NCBI RefSeq assembly: GCF_030816855.1
Contig: NZ_JAUSYK010000001.1
Location: forward strand, 124,001-188,000
DNA length: 64,000 nt
DNA from: Arthrobacter sp. B3I4
GTDB taxonomy: Bacteria > Actinomycetota > Actinomycetes > Actinomycetales > Micrococcaceae
Reading direction: 5' to 3'
This document shows, one piece after another, positions 26,225-35,108 of the stretch. Position 1 is the first letter of the stretch, and every line of letters starts with the position of its first letter. Under the pieces are notes generated by a model. It was not told the origin of the DNA. It saw only the letters and a list, made by a program, of their open reading frames with translations, and searched no databases. The translations under genes and the position numbers were made by a program.

Positions 26225-26659
26225 TCAGGAAGCGGCCGGCGGGGTGAGGCCGGTGATGGAGTCGAGCGGAATGGAGAGGTCCCCGACCTTGACGGTGGGC
26301 ACCGCGCCGGCGAAGGACACCGAGTCGGCGATTCCGGTGCCGGTGGTGCCGTCGGCCAGGGTGTAGCCGACGGAGTGGCCGATCAGCTGCGCTGCTGCCG
26401 AGCGCATCTGCAGGGAGAACCCCTCTTTGCTGTTGGAGGTCAGCTCGGTCATTTTTTCCATCATGGAGAGCTGGATGGTCTGGGCCATCATCTGGTTGGT
26501 GTCCATGGGGGCGCTGGGGTTCTGGTTCTTCAGCTGGGCTACCAGCAGTGACATGAACACGTTGGCGTCCATGGTCTGCACGGGCGCCCGGACGGCAGCA
26601 GCCTGCGGGGTCGTCCCGGCTGCCGTCACCGGCTGGGGGGCGATGGGCTGGATTGTCAT
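26225..26659 (-). CDS. flgD: Flagellar hook assembly protein FlgD
   Basis: 144 aa. The conserved N-terminal part reads MDANVFMSLLVAQLKNQNPSAP, then MDTNQMMAQTIQLSMMEKM, the classic FlgD motif. The C-terminal part is short, with no clear extended Fn3/tudor region. It acts as the cap for hook polymerisation. It lies between fliK and flgE, the usual order. Confidence 0.93.
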   Translation of the reverse strand: MTIQPIAPQPVTAAGTTPQAAAVRAPVQTMDANVFMSLLVAQLKNQNPSAPMDTNQMMAQTIQLSMMEKMTELTSNSKEGFSLQMRSAAAQLIGHSVGYTLADGTTGTGIADSVSFAGAVPTVKVGDLSIPLDSITGLTPPAAS

Positions 26660-26677
26660 GGGTGGGGTTCCTTCGTG

Positions 26678-28255
26678 TCAGACGAGAATGTCGAGGGTGG
26701 TTTGCGGGCCGTTCAGAATCCTGGTGGTGCGCAGTGAGGCTTCGTCCGCCAGTGCGTCCCAACGGTGGCCAGGCCGAGCATCGCCCGGACCGTTCCTTCC
26801 GCCCGGATTGTTGCCGGCCCCCGGGCCGCCACCGGCGTCCTGGCCGCGGCCTTGGTCACGGTCCTGCCCGGCGTCGAGCCCCTGGCCGGGCGGACCGCCG
26901 TGATCCGAGACGTCCAGGCTTGCGCCGAACCCGGAACCGGCCAGTTCCCTGCGCAATTCGGGCAGGATCGCCCGCAGCGCTTCCCGGCCGGTGTCCCCCG
27001 GGGCGAACAATTCGATCCGCACCCCGGTGCCGTCGATATGCGCGCGCACGGTCAGCGGTCCCAGGTCCTCCGGAGTGACTTTGAGGGTCATGATGTGCTG
27101 GCCGTGCGGCGCTGCGGCGAGCGTGAAGAGCGGTTTGGACAGCTGCGGCTGGAGGGCCGGCTGGGGCGCCGACGCCTGAGTCGCGGGCGGCCCGGCGGGA
27201 GTACCGGGCCCGGGTGTCACAGGCGCAGAGGCCGGGCCGGGTGCCGCCAGCGCCGACGCGGTCGCCGCCGCTAATCCATCAGCCGGGACGGCCGCCAGCG
27301 GGAGGGCATCCGTGGCCGGGGCCGTGTGGTCGGCCGGTTTGCTTACGCCGGCTCCGGCCATCACGGCGCCGGCGGGCGTGCCGGTCGGCACGCTGGTCGC
27401 GCGGGAACTCCCAGGCATGGCGGGCAGGGGGACGGCAGAGGCCGCGGGGCCGGCCATTCCGCCGGCCGGCGTCGCCGCTTCGGGGCCGGACGATGCGGTT
27501 TGCACTCCGTTCGGCACCGAAACGAAGGCCGACGCAGCTGCACGCGGAACCGACGCAACGTCCGCCGAGACCGCCGTCGTGGCGGCAGCCTGCATGGCAG
27601 CGGCGGTTGCGGACCCAGCACTGCCGGTCGGTGTAAGGCTTGCATCGAAAGGGGCGACGGCAGGTGCGGCGGCCGGGCCGCTTAACGCCTCCGCTGTCAC
27701 CGCACCTGCGGTAGCAGCGGCGGCGGTAGCAGCGGCTGCGGCGTGAGTCGGGGCCGCGCTGCCGAACGCACCGGGGTTCATCCAGCCCCAAGCGGTGATG
27801 GCGGTGGCGGTGGCAATAGAGGCCGACGCGGGATCTGCCGTCGTCGTGCCGGCCGGCTCCGGCTCGGCGCCTGTTTCTTGGTTCGCGTCCGCCGTCGTCT
27901 CAGTATCGTTCGAGGTGGCGGGGGCCGGATTCACCGGAGGCACGATTACCGAACCGGCCAAACCTGAGGGAGGCACGATTACCGAACCGGCCAAACCTGA
28001 GGGAGGCAGGATTACGGAAACCGTCGAACCTGAGGGAGCGTTGGGGCTGGACGGCGCCGAACCTGAGGGAGCGTTGGGGGTAGGTGCTGCGGCGGCATCG
28101 ACGGCGTCGCTCAGGACGGAACCGAAGCCGCTGGCTGTTCCCTTGTCCGCGCGCGTACCGGTGCTGTGCCCGGTGGTGCTGTGCCCGGAAGCCCGGGTTT
28201 TCGCCGCACTCCCGGTGAGCGCGGAGGCCAGGTCCAGCGAAGCCATGTTTTTCAC
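26678..28255 (-). CDS. fliK: Flagellar hook-length control protein FliK
   Basis: About 525 aa. The first about 400 residues are Ala/Pro/Thr-rich low-complexity sequence, expected of the secreted ruler. The C-terminal domain has LKVTPEDLGPLTVRAHIDG and RAILPELRRELAGSGF, typical of FliK, which switches FlhB specificity. The start is uncertain between a GTG at 28255 (GTGA overlap with the NlpC/P60 gene) and an ATG at 28246. Near the N-terminus 33-bp tandem repeats encode PPSGLAGSVIV units, so ruler length may vary between strains. Confidence 0.85.
   Translation of the reverse strand: MKNMASLDLASALTGSAAKTRASGHSTTGHSTGTRADKGTASGFGSVLSDAVDAAAAPTPNAPSGSAPSSPNAPSGSTVSVILPPSGLAGSVIVPPSGLAGSVIVPPVNPAPATSNDTETTADANQETGAEPEPAGTTTADPASASIATATAITAWGWMNPGAFGSAAPTHAAAAATAAAATAGAVTAEALSGPAAAPAVAPFDASLTPTGSAGSATAAAMQAAATTAVSADVASVPRAAASAFVSVPNGVQTASSGPEAATPAGGMAGPAASAVPLPAMPGSSRATSVPTGTPAGAVMAGAGVSKPADHTAPATDALPLAAVPADGLAAATASALAAPGPASAPVTPGPGTPAGPPATQASAPQPALQPQLSKPLFTLAAAPHGQHIMTLKVTPEDLGPLTVRAHIDGTGVRIELFAPGDTGREALRAILPELRRELAGSGFGASLDVSDHGGPPGQGLDAGQDRDQGRGQDAGGGPGAGNNPGGRNGPGDARPGHRWDALADEASLRTTRILNGPQTTLDILV
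27936..28080 (-). repeat. 33-bp tandem repeats within fliK
   Basis: Unit starts fall exactly 33 bp apart at 27936, 27969, 28002, 28035 and 28068. The first two units are identical over their length and the others are progressively diverged. On the coding strand they specify 11-residue units of the form PPSGLAGSVIV, then more diverged Ser/Pro-rich units. In-frame gain or loss would change FliK length. Confidence 0.85.
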
Positions 28256-28962
28256 GCGCCGCCGCCTGCCGGGACGATCCGCCGGATGGAGGTCAGGTTG
28301 GACTGCTGCTCCCAAGCGTCGCGGATCTGGATCGTCTTGCCCGGCACCGGCGCGTCGATCGCTTTGCCGTTGCCCAGGTAGATGGAGATGTGGTTTCCGC
28401 CGAAACTGATCAGCAGATCACCGGGTTTGGCCTGGGCGAGCGACGCCACCGGTGTGCCCTGCTTCATCTGGTCGCTGACAACCCGGGGAAGTTCCACGCC
28501 GAGGTCCTTGAAGACCCGCTGGGTGAAGCCGGAGCAGTCCATCCCGGTGGCCGGGTTGGTCCCGCCCCACACGTAGGGCACCCCGATGTACTTCTTCGCC
28601 ATGGCCACCACGTCGGTGCCGGTTGCAGCCCCTGCCGGCACCGGCGCGGGACCGGCGACGGCGGACGGCTGGGCAAGCCCTTTGAGCGCGCCCAACGGTG
28701 AACCGCCGGGGCCCGTGGCTCGGCCGAGGCTGGTGGCCAGCGAGGACAGGTCCGTTCCGGCGCTGGCACCGCTGCCGCCGAGCGCCGCGGTGAGCGCGTC
28801 GGTGAAGGAGGCGGCGTCGCCGTTTCCGGTTCCGGTCGCGAGGGAGGTCGCGGCGGCGGACTTCAACGCCGCGGAGGTGCTTTCGGCCTGGGCGGGCCGG
28901 GTCAGTTCGGCGATCATTGACTGGATGCTCTGCATCCGGCCCAATGCTTCGGTCATGCTCAT
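28252..28962 (-). CDS. NlpC/P60 peptidoglycan endopeptidase of the flagellar operon
   Basis: 236 aa. Residues about 1-115 are helical then Ala/Gly/Pro-rich and carry no obvious signal peptide. Residues about 116-236 form an NlpC/P60 domain with catalytic C143 in MDCSGF and H191 in GGNHISIYLG. The domain cleaves peptide stems of peptidoglycan. Its position between fliJ and fliK suggests it opens the wall for the rod, the task done by FlgJ in Gram-negatives. With no signal peptide it may be exported by the flagellar apparatus itself (inference). Confidence 0.88.
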   Translation of the reverse strand: MSMTEALGRMQSIQSMIAELTRPAQAESTSAALKSAAATSLATGTGNGDAASFTDALTAALGGSGASAGTDLSSLATSLGRATGPGGSPLGALKGLAQPSAVAGPAPVPAGAATGTDVVAMAKKYIGVPYVWGGTNPATGMDCSGFTQRVFKDLGVELPRVVSDQMKQGTPVASLAQAKPGDLLISFGGNHISIYLGNGKAIDAPVPGKTIQIRDAWEQQSNLTSIRRIVPAGGGA

Positions 28963-29393
28963 GAGCGCACCTGCTGCTCGTCGCGGTGCCAGATAGTGGA
29001 GGAGATTTCGTCCAGGGCTGACTGTTCGGCCCGCAGCTCCGCGGTGTTGACCTCGGCCTGGTGCCGGGCCTCCAGCTTTTCGAGGCCGACGGAGCGGGTG
29101 CGCGCGGCGATGAATTCCCCGCGGGCGGTGGCTTCGTCGGTCTCCGCGACGCGGGCAAGGTTTTGCAGGTCCGCGAGCATGCTGTGGGATGCCGACCGGG
29201 AGGCGGCGACGGCGCGCAGCGACGCGGAGCTGACGATGTCGCCGTCGGTCGCAGCGAGCTGGCGGCGGGCAGACGTTTCCCTGGCCCGCACCGAACTGGA
29301 GCGGGAGCGGGCACGGGCCAGGCCGGTGGCAGCCTCGTCCTGCTGGATTTGGCGGAGGCGCAGCAGCCCCGCAAGCGTAAATTGCCGGCTCAT
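28959..29393 (-). CDS. fliJ: Flagellar FliJ protein
   Basis: 144 aa, almost wholly coiled-coil, with the FliJ-like start FTLAGLLRLRQIQQDEA. It couples the FliI ATPase to FlhA and recycles export chaperones. It overlaps fliI upstream and the NlpC/P60 gene downstream by 4 bp each. FliJ proteins are weakly conserved, so the call leans on length, coiled coil and position directly after fliI. Confidence 0.85.
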   Translation of the reverse strand: MSRQFTLAGLLRLRQIQQDEAATGLARARSRSSSVRARETSARRQLAATDGDIVSSASLRAVAASRSASHSMLADLQNLARVAETDEATARGEFIAARTRSVGLEKLEARHQAEVNTAELRAEQSALDEISSTIWHRDEQQVRS

Positions 29394-30718
29394 GCCGCGG
29401 CTCCCAGAATCGAAGTGAGGTGTCCCAGCTGGCGCCAGGACTCAGGGTGGGGGGTGGACTCCTCCAAGGGCTGTTGCAGGAAGCCGGCGACGGAGTCCTC
29501 GTGCGCCAGGGCGGCGTCCACCAGCGGGTTGGTCCCGGTCTGGTAGGCGCCGACGTCGATCAGGTCCTGGGCTGCCTTGTGGGCGGCGAGGACCCGGCGC
29601 AACACGGCGGCCGCCTCGAGGTGCGGCCGGGCGTTGACCTTGGAGGCGACGCGGGAAACCGAGCCCAGCACGTCCACGGACGGGAAATGTCCGGTCACGG
29701 CGAGCTTGCGGTCCAGCACCACGTGACCGTCCAGGATGGACCGCGCGGCGTCGGCAATCGGTTCGTTGTGGTCGTCGCCATCCACCAGCACGGTGTAGAT
29801 CCCGGTCACGGAGCCGGTTTCGGCGGTTCCGGCGCGTTCCAGCAGCCGCGCCAGAATGGAGAAGGTCGACGGCGGGTAGCCACGGGTGGCAGGCGGCTCG
29901 CCGGCGGAGAGGCCGATTTCCCGCTGGGCCATGGCTACGCGGGTGAGCGAATCCATCATCAGGACGACGTCCTGGCCCTGGTCGCGGAAGGATTCGGCGA
30001 TGCGGGTGGCGGTGAACGCGGCGCGCATGCGCATCAGCGCCGGTTCATCCGAGGTGGCGACGACGACGACCGAGCGCGCCAGCCCGGCCGGTCCTAGATC
30101 GTCTTCGAGGAACTCACGGACTTCACGGCCGCGCTCCCCCACCAGGGCGATGACGGACACTTCGGCGTCGGTGCCGCGGGCGATCATGGACAACAGGGAG
30201 GACTTGCCAACACCGGATCCGGCGAAAAGGCCCATGCGCTGGCCTTTGCCGAGAGTGGTCATGGTGTCCAGCACCCGAACCCCGGTCTGCAGGGCGGTGT
30301 CGATCCGGGCCCGCTTCATGGCGTTGGGGGCTTCGTTGTCGATCGGGACGCGCGGTCCGCTGAACAGAGGGCCCTTGCCGTCGATCGGGCGGCCCAGGCC
30401 GTCGAGCACGCGGCCGAACAGTCCTGCGCCGGTGGGGACCAGCACGGTGCCGCCCTTGGCGCGGACCGGGTCCCCGGCGGCGACGCCCGCCAGACGGCCC
30501 AGCGGCATGCAGCGCACAGCGCCATCGACGGCTGCCACTACTTCGGCGTCGAGCCCGGGGTTCTCCCCCACGGTGACCAGGTCACCGAGCGCGCAGTCCA
30601 GGCCGGACACTTCCAGTCCCAGGCCCATCACCGAGGTGACGGTGCCGACCCGCTGCGGCGCGGCCGCTGCGAGCGCAGCGGCGAAGTCGTCGCCCTTGGG
30701 ACGCCACGGGGCGATCAT
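29390..30718 (-). CDS. fliI: Flagellar export ATPase FliI
   Basis: 442 aa from the ATG at 30718. Walker A GSGVGKSS at 167-174 (K172), Walker B VVLMMDSLTR, and GEPPATRGYPPSTF are all family-typical. It energises and orders export. An upstream GTG at 30796 that overlaps the fliH stop would add 26 residues rich in Cys and Arg (QRHCRQRRRQHCRDC). That would be unusual, but it closes the gap to fliH, so the start is unsettled. Confidence 0.94.
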   Translation of the reverse strand: MIAPWRPKGDDFAAALAAAAPQRVGTVTSVMGLGLEVSGLDCALGDLVTVGENPGLDAEVVAAVDGAVRCMPLGRLAGVAAGDPVRAKGGTVLVPTGAGLFGRVLDGLGRPIDGKGPLFSGPRVPIDNEAPNAMKRARIDTALQTGVRVLDTMTTLGKGQRMGLFAGSGVGKSSLLSMIARGTDAEVSVIALVGERGREVREFLEDDLGPAGLARSVVVVATSDEPALMRMRAAFTATRIAESFRDQGQDVVLMMDSLTRVAMAQREIGLSAGEPPATRGYPPSTFSILARLLERAGTAETGSVTGIYTVLVDGDDHNEPIADAARSILDGHVVLDRKLAVTGHFPSVDVLGSVSRVASKVNARPHLEAAAVLRRVLAAHKAAQDLIDVGAYQTGTNPLVDAALAHEDSVAGFLQQPLEESTPHPESWRQLGHLTSILGAAA

Positions 30719-30792
30719 GGCCGTCCGCCCGGGGCAGTCCCGGCAGTGTTGCCGCCGTCGTTGCCGGCAGTGCCGTTGCGATCCCGCGGGGG

Positions 30793-31428
30793 TCACTGCT
30801 GGTCCCCCAGCAAGGCTGCCTTGGCCCGGGCCAGGGCGCTGCCCAGGCTGGCGTCGAGCCAGCCCTGCTGGTATTCGACCTTCGCGTCGCCGCGCTGCAG
30901 GGACGCGTCCGCGAGCAGCGGCAGGCCGGCAGGCTGGTCCTGGCCTTCCTTGGCGAGCACCTCAACATCGGCCGGGTGCAGCCGGATTGCCAGCACGGTG
31001 GCGGCGTCGTTGCCGGACAGGGCACGGTCAAGTGCGGCGCGGGCGGTGCGGGTTCCCTCGGCAAGTTCGTACCCGAGGATGGCCTCGGCAAGCTCCAGCG
31101 CCGTGCGGGCCAGGACCTCCTCGGCGTCGTGCAGGGCCTGCACGTTGCGGTGGGCGAAGTCGGCGCGGGCCACGGCGAGCGCGCGGACGGCCCGGTCCAG
31201 GTCCTGCTGCCCGGCGGCCAGCGCGGCAGCCTGCTCGGCGGCCATCCGGTCACGCCAGCGGCGCTGTTCCTTGGCGGCGGCGCGGACTCCTGCGGCATAG
31301 CCAGCGGCGTGGCCCTCGGTGTAACCGGCCTGCTCGTTGGCCGGCCCGCTGGAACGCAGCGACGGGAAGACGATGCGGGCGGGAGCCGCGTCAGTGGATG
31401 TCCTGGCCGCTGATCCGTCAGTAAACAT
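30793..31428 (-). CDS. fliH: Flagellar export regulator FliH
   Basis: 211 aa. A GYTEGHAAGYAAG segment near residue 35-47 is the FliH GxxxG-type motif; a long helical region follows, then a C-terminal domain with LHPADVEVL and QQGWLDASLGSAL that holds FliI. It overlaps fliG by 11 bp. Just after the start codon the mRNA can fold CTGA-CGGA-TCAG (31421-31410), a weak candidate CsrA site. Confidence 0.88.
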   Translation of the reverse strand: MFTDGSAARTSTDAAPARIVFPSLRSSGPANEQAGYTEGHAAGYAAGVRAAAKEQRRWRDRMAAEQAAALAAGQQDLDRAVRALAVARADFAHRNVQALHDAEEVLARTALELAEAILGYELAEGTRTARAALDRALSGNDAATVLAIRLHPADVEVLAKEGQDQPAGLPLLADASLQRGDAKVEYQQGWLDASLGSALARAKAALLGDQQ

Positions 31429-32434
31429 AGTCTTCTTCGTCCCCGCGCTGGATCGTGATCGCTCCCTCGGCCTCGAGTTCGCGGATGGAGCGGACGACGG
31501 CGGCGCGGGCCTCCTCGATCTGTGAGGCGCGCAGCGGTCCCAGCGCGGCCATCTCGGATTCGAGGATTTCCAGGTTGCGCCCGGAGACGTTGGTGGTGAT
31601 GGTTTCCAGGACCTGTTCCGAGGCGCCTTTCATGGCCACGGCCAGGACGGAGGCGTCCAGGCCGCGGAGCACCAGCTGCACGTCGCGGCGTTCCAGCTTC
31701 ACGATGTCGTCGAAGGTGACCATCTGTGCGCGGATTTCCACGGCGAGATCCGGGTCGAGCAGGTCCAGGCCGTCGAGGACGGAGCGTTCCGTGCCGGCGT
31801 CGGTGCGGTTGATGATTTCCAGCAGCGGGGCGATGCCGCCCACCACCTTGGACGCCTGCTGGGAGACGGCCGCTCCGCCGCGAAGCTTCAGGGTGTCCGC
31901 CACGATGCCGATGGCCTCGGGCGCGCCGGAACCCATGGTGGCGATGCTGAGCGCCACGTCGGCGCGCAGCGAGCCGGGCAGGCCGGACATCACGGCCGAG
32001 GCCTTGCGCGGGCTGAGGTGGGCCAGGACCAAGGCGATGGTCTGCGGCAGCTCCCCGTCGATCAGCGCAAGGATCTGCACCGGCTCAATGTCTTCGAGGA
32101 ACTCAAAGGACTTGCCGGCCATGTTCACGGTCAGCCGGTTGATCAGGCCCGCGGCCTTCTCGGACCCGAAGGATGCTTCCAGCAGCCCTTCGGCGAGCTC
32201 GCGGCCGCCCCGGGCCTGGCGCGGGCTGCTCAGGGCAGCCTCGTGGAAGTCCTTCATGATCTGCGTGGCGACCTCGGGGTCAACCTTGCGCAGGCGGACG
32301 ATCTCGGCGGCGATGTCCTCCGCCTCCGTGTCGGTGAACTGGGCCATCACCAGGGCGGCGTTGACCGGGCTCATCTGCAACAGCACGACGGCGGCGCGCT
32401 GGGTGCCGGTCAGGGTCGATTCGGCAAGCTTCAT
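31418..32434 (-). CDS. fliG: Flagellar motor switch protein FliG
   Basis: 338 aa, normal length. It carries LTGTQRAAVVLLQMSP at the N-terminus, the middle-domain LAHLSPRKASAVMSGLP (EHPQ-like region), and the C-terminal torque helix DIVKLERRDVQLVLRGLD. It joins the FliF MS ring to the C-ring and contacts MotA. The start overlaps the fliF stop by 4 bp. Confidence 0.96.
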   Translation of the reverse strand: MKLAESTLTGTQRAAVVLLQMSPVNAALVMAQFTDTEAEDIAAEIVRLRKVDPEVATQIMKDFHEAALSSPRQARGGRELAEGLLEASFGSEKAAGLINRLTVNMAGKSFEFLEDIEPVQILALIDGELPQTIALVLAHLSPRKASAVMSGLPGSLRADVALSIATMGSGAPEAIGIVADTLKLRGGAAVSQQASKVVGGIAPLLEIINRTDAGTERSVLDGLDLLDPDLAVEIRAQMVTFDDIVKLERRDVQLVLRGLDASVLAVAMKGASEQVLETITTNVSGRNLEILESEMAALGPLRASQIEEARAAVVRSIRELEAEGAITIQRGDEEDYVY

Positions 32435-34041
32435 GCGGGCTGCCTGTCATCCATCAGGCCCCGGAGGTAGTCGGCGGCCTTTTCCGGGTTGGCGGCGACC
32501 ATGCTGTCGATTTCCTGCATCCTGCGTTCTGCTTCGAGCACTTCCAGCGGCGGGGCCGGCAGCGGCTGCAGCGGAAGCGCGGTCAGCGGAATGGCCGACG
32601 TTGCGGGCGCCGGATCGATGGCCGTGACGGCGGGGATCACCGGCAACAGGTCCAGGCGTTCGCCCAGGTCCACCGGCTCGCGCTTTTGCCGGCGGCGCAA
32701 AATGACCGTGATGATCAGGGCCAGGATCAGCAATCCGAGCAGGATGCTGCCAGCGGTGACGAGGGTGCTGAAGAACGCTGCCTGCTTCTGCGCCTCGATC
32801 TCGGCCTTGGCGGCGTCGAGGGAGGCGTTTGCCTGGTCGGCGGCCGCCGTGCTGAACGGGATGACCTCGACGGTGACGACGTCGCCGCGGGCCTTGTCGA
32901 CGCCGGCCGCGGACGTGACCAGTGCGGTCAGCGAGCCGAGGTTCAGCCCGCCGGCAGCAGACTGGCTGACGGCCACGGAGATGGTCTGGCGTTTGACCGC
33001 TCCGGGCGGGATGACCCTGTCCTCGGTGACCTTGTTGACGGCGTTGTTCTTGGTTTCGGTCGTGGAGTCGAAGCTCCCGTTGCCGCTGCCGCCGCCCGGG
33101 ACGGCGATGTTGTCCGGACCGAGGACGCCGGCGGCGCCTCCCCCGGTTCCGCTGTACTTCTCCGTCTTGGCGGATTCGCTAAGCGGCAACGCCCCCGGGG
33201 TGTTGGAGAACGTTTCGCTCTTCTGCTGGGCGGATTCGCCGGTGACATCCGCGGCCACCGCGACGGTCGAGTTCCCCGGGCCGACGACGCGGTCCAGGAC
33301 GGCGCGGACGGCGTCGCCGGTACGCTGCTGGTAGTCGGTGGCCTGCTTGGAGGATGAGCCAGCGGCCCCGCCGCCGACCGTGGACAGGACGTTGCCCTGT
33401 GAGTCGACCACCGAGACGTTCGCTGGTTTGAGGTTTTCGATGGCGGCGGAGGTCAGGTGCACGATGGCCTGGACCTTGTCACCGGACAGCGTGACGCCCG
33501 GGGCGGTTTCGATGAAGACTGAAGCGGTGGTGTCCGGAGTCTTCGACACGAAGACGGTCTTCTCCGGGATCGCGAGCCGGACAGCGGCGGTCTTGACGCC
33601 TTCCATGGCACCGATGGTGCTGGCCAGCTCGCCCTCAAGGGCGCGTTTGTAGGTGACCGACTGCTGGAACTCGGAGGAGGTGACGCCCATCTTGTCCAGC
33701 AGGGAGTACCCGGTGGCGGCCGCCGTCGGAAGGCCGGCGGCAGCAGCCTTGAGCCGCTCGTCGTAAACCTTGTCCTGCGGCACGAGGACCGTAGCGCCGC
33801 CGTCGCTGAGTTCATACGGCACGTTGTCCTTGCGCAGTTGCTCCACGATGCCGTTCGCATCCGTGTTTTTGAGACCGGAGAACAGCGGCGTCATGGTGGG
33901 CCGGGTGAGCCAGGCCGAGAGGGCGACGATGCCGACGATCAGCAGTGCGGCGCCGAGGACAGCCAGCGTGCGCTGGCCTGCGGTGAAACCTTTGAGCCCG
34001 GTGCCGAAGCGCTGGAAGAAGACTGTTATCTGCGGAGGCAT
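32431..34041 (-). CDS. fliF: Flagellar MS-ring protein FliF
   Basis: 536 aa with a membrane helix near residue 25-47 and another near 435-460, ring-building motifs between (VPYELSDGGATVLVPQDKVYDERLK is split over the first, YKRALEGELASTI in the second), and a C-terminal FliG-binding tail. It forms the membrane base on which the motor and export gate assemble. It overlaps fliE by one base and fliG by four. Confidence 0.96.
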   Translation of the reverse strand: MPPQITVFFQRFGTGLKGFTAGQRTLAVLGAALLIVGIVALSAWLTRPTMTPLFSGLKNTDANGIVEQLRKDNVPYELSDGGATVLVPQDKVYDERLKAAAAGLPTAAATGYSLLDKMGVTSSEFQQSVTYKRALEGELASTIGAMEGVKTAAVRLAIPEKTVFVSKTPDTTASVFIETAPGVTLSGDKVQAIVHLTSAAIENLKPANVSVVDSQGNVLSTVGGGAAGSSSKQATDYQQRTGDAVRAVLDRVVGPGNSTVAVAADVTGESAQQKSETFSNTPGALPLSESAKTEKYSGTGGGAAGVLGPDNIAVPGGGSGNGSFDSTTETKNNAVNKVTEDRVIPPGAVKRQTISVAVSQSAAGGLNLGSLTALVTSAAGVDKARGDVVTVEVIPFSTAAADQANASLDAAKAEIEAQKQAAFFSTLVTAGSILLGLLILALIITVILRRRQKREPVDLGERLDLLPVIPAVTAIDPAPATSAIPLTALPLQPLPAPPLEVLEAERRMQEIDSMVAANPEKAADYLRGLMDDRQPA

Positions 34042-34346
34042 CAGGCCTGCATCCTCATGATCTCGTTGAATGCGTCAACGCCCTTGTTCCGGACGGTGGC
34101 CACGAGTTCGAGCGTAATCTGCGCCCGGCTCGCAGCGATGGTGGCGTTGTGGACGTCATCGAGGTTCCCGGTCACCGCGGAGACGGCAAGTTCCTTCGAC
34201 GTCGACTGCAGTTGCTGGAGGTTGTCCACGGCGCCGGTAAGGGAGGACGCGAAGCCGGAACCGTCGGTGCCGGGCACCGTTGCGGTACCCGAGAGATAGT
34301 CCGTGGGAAGGACGCCCTGGACCGGGGCGATGGGGGAAACAGGCAT
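34041..34346 (-). CDS. fliE: Hook-basal body protein FliE
   Basis: 101 aa. The C-terminal half, with DDVHNATIAASRAQITLELVA and VRNKGVDAFNEIMRMQ, is the standard FliE signature. It links the MS ring to the rod. It sits between flgC and fliF with one-base overlaps on both sides. Confidence 0.95.
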   Translation of the reverse strand: MPVSPIAPVQGVLPTDYLSGTATVPGTDGSGFASSLTGAVDNLQQLQSTSKELAVSAVTGNLDDVHNATIAASRAQITLELVATVRNKGVDAFNEIMRMQA

Positions 34347-34738
34347 CAGGATCTTCCAATCTCAAGGGCGGCGAGATAGGTCTCGCGGGCGCGATCCACG
34401 ACCTGGGCGTTGGCCTGGTAGCCGCGCTGGGCGATGATCAGCGCGCCCATCTGCTCGGCCATGTCGATGTCCGGGTATTTCACGTTGCCGTCGGCGTCGG
34501 CGAGGGGGTGGTCCGGCTGGTACACGATGCGGCCGGTGGCGTCGCCCAACTGGGTGCTTTTGACGTACACGCCGGTTCCCTCGGCACCTTCGGCGGCCTC
34601 AACGTACTTGGCGCGGAACGCCGGGCCGGAGGTGGCCGAGGCGTTGTTCATGTTGGCGAGGTTGTCCGAGACCGCGTCGAGCCACTTGCGGTGCACGGTG
34701 AGGGCGGAGCCGGCAATGCCGATGGCGTCGAAGGTCAT
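34346..34738 (-). CDS. flgC: Flagellar rod protein FlgC
   Basis: 130 aa. The N-terminus has GIAGSALTVHRKWLDAVSDN, then LANMNNA, and the C-terminus has DMAEQMGALIIAQRGYQANAQV, the paired rod helices. Proximal rod subunit. It overlaps flgB and fliE by one base each. Confidence 0.95.
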   Translation of the reverse strand: MTFDAIGIAGSALTVHRKWLDAVSDNLANMNNASATSGPAFRAKYVEAAEGAEGTGVYVKSTQLGDATGRIVYQPDHPLADADGNVKYPDIDMAEQMGALIIAQRGYQANAQVVDRARETYLAALEIGRS

Positions 34739-35079
34739 CAGTTGGTCCTCAGGGCGGCGCGGACGGCGGTGAATTCCCCGCCGATGGCACGGGCGGCGAA
34801 CTGGAAGCGCAGTACGGTGTCGATGTTCGAAAGGGTTTCCGTGTCCAGGTTCACGTTGTTGCCGTTCAGCTGGGTGGGCTCGAGTGAGCTTCCCGTGGTG
34901 GCGTCGGCATGGCCGTCCCCGGACTTCACGGACGCAGCCAGGGCAGCTTCAAAGCTGACGCGCTGGGCGTGGTAATTCGGGGTGTTGACGTTCGCGATGT
35001 TGTTCGCGATCGCACGTTGGCGCAGAGCCAGCCCGTCCATGGCGCTGGCCAGGGCGGAAGAAGTCACGGATTCGAGCAC
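34738..35079 (-). CDS. flgB: Flagellar rod protein FlgB
   Basis: 113 aa from the GTG at 35079, with AGGA about 6 nt upstream. LALRQRAIANNIANVNTPNY is the rod signature. First gene of the basal-body operon flgB-flgC-fliE-F-G-H-I-J-NlpC-fliK-flgD-flgE. Its leader carries a sigma-28-type promoter and two ACGGATC-loop hairpins. Confidence 0.95.
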   Translation of the reverse strand: MLESVTSSALASAMDGLALRQRAIANNIANVNTPNYHAQRVSFEAALAASVKSGDGHADATTGSSLEPTQLNGNNVNLDTETLSNIDTVLRFQFAARAIGGEFTAVRAALRTN

Positions 35080-35108
35080 GGAGTCCTGCCTGGGAATGTG
35101 TGGGAGGT

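Noticed and set aside
24585..26366. About 590-codon plus-strand frame opposite flgE
   Set aside because: Antisense to flgE and flbD; no motifs. The real genes have clear signatures.
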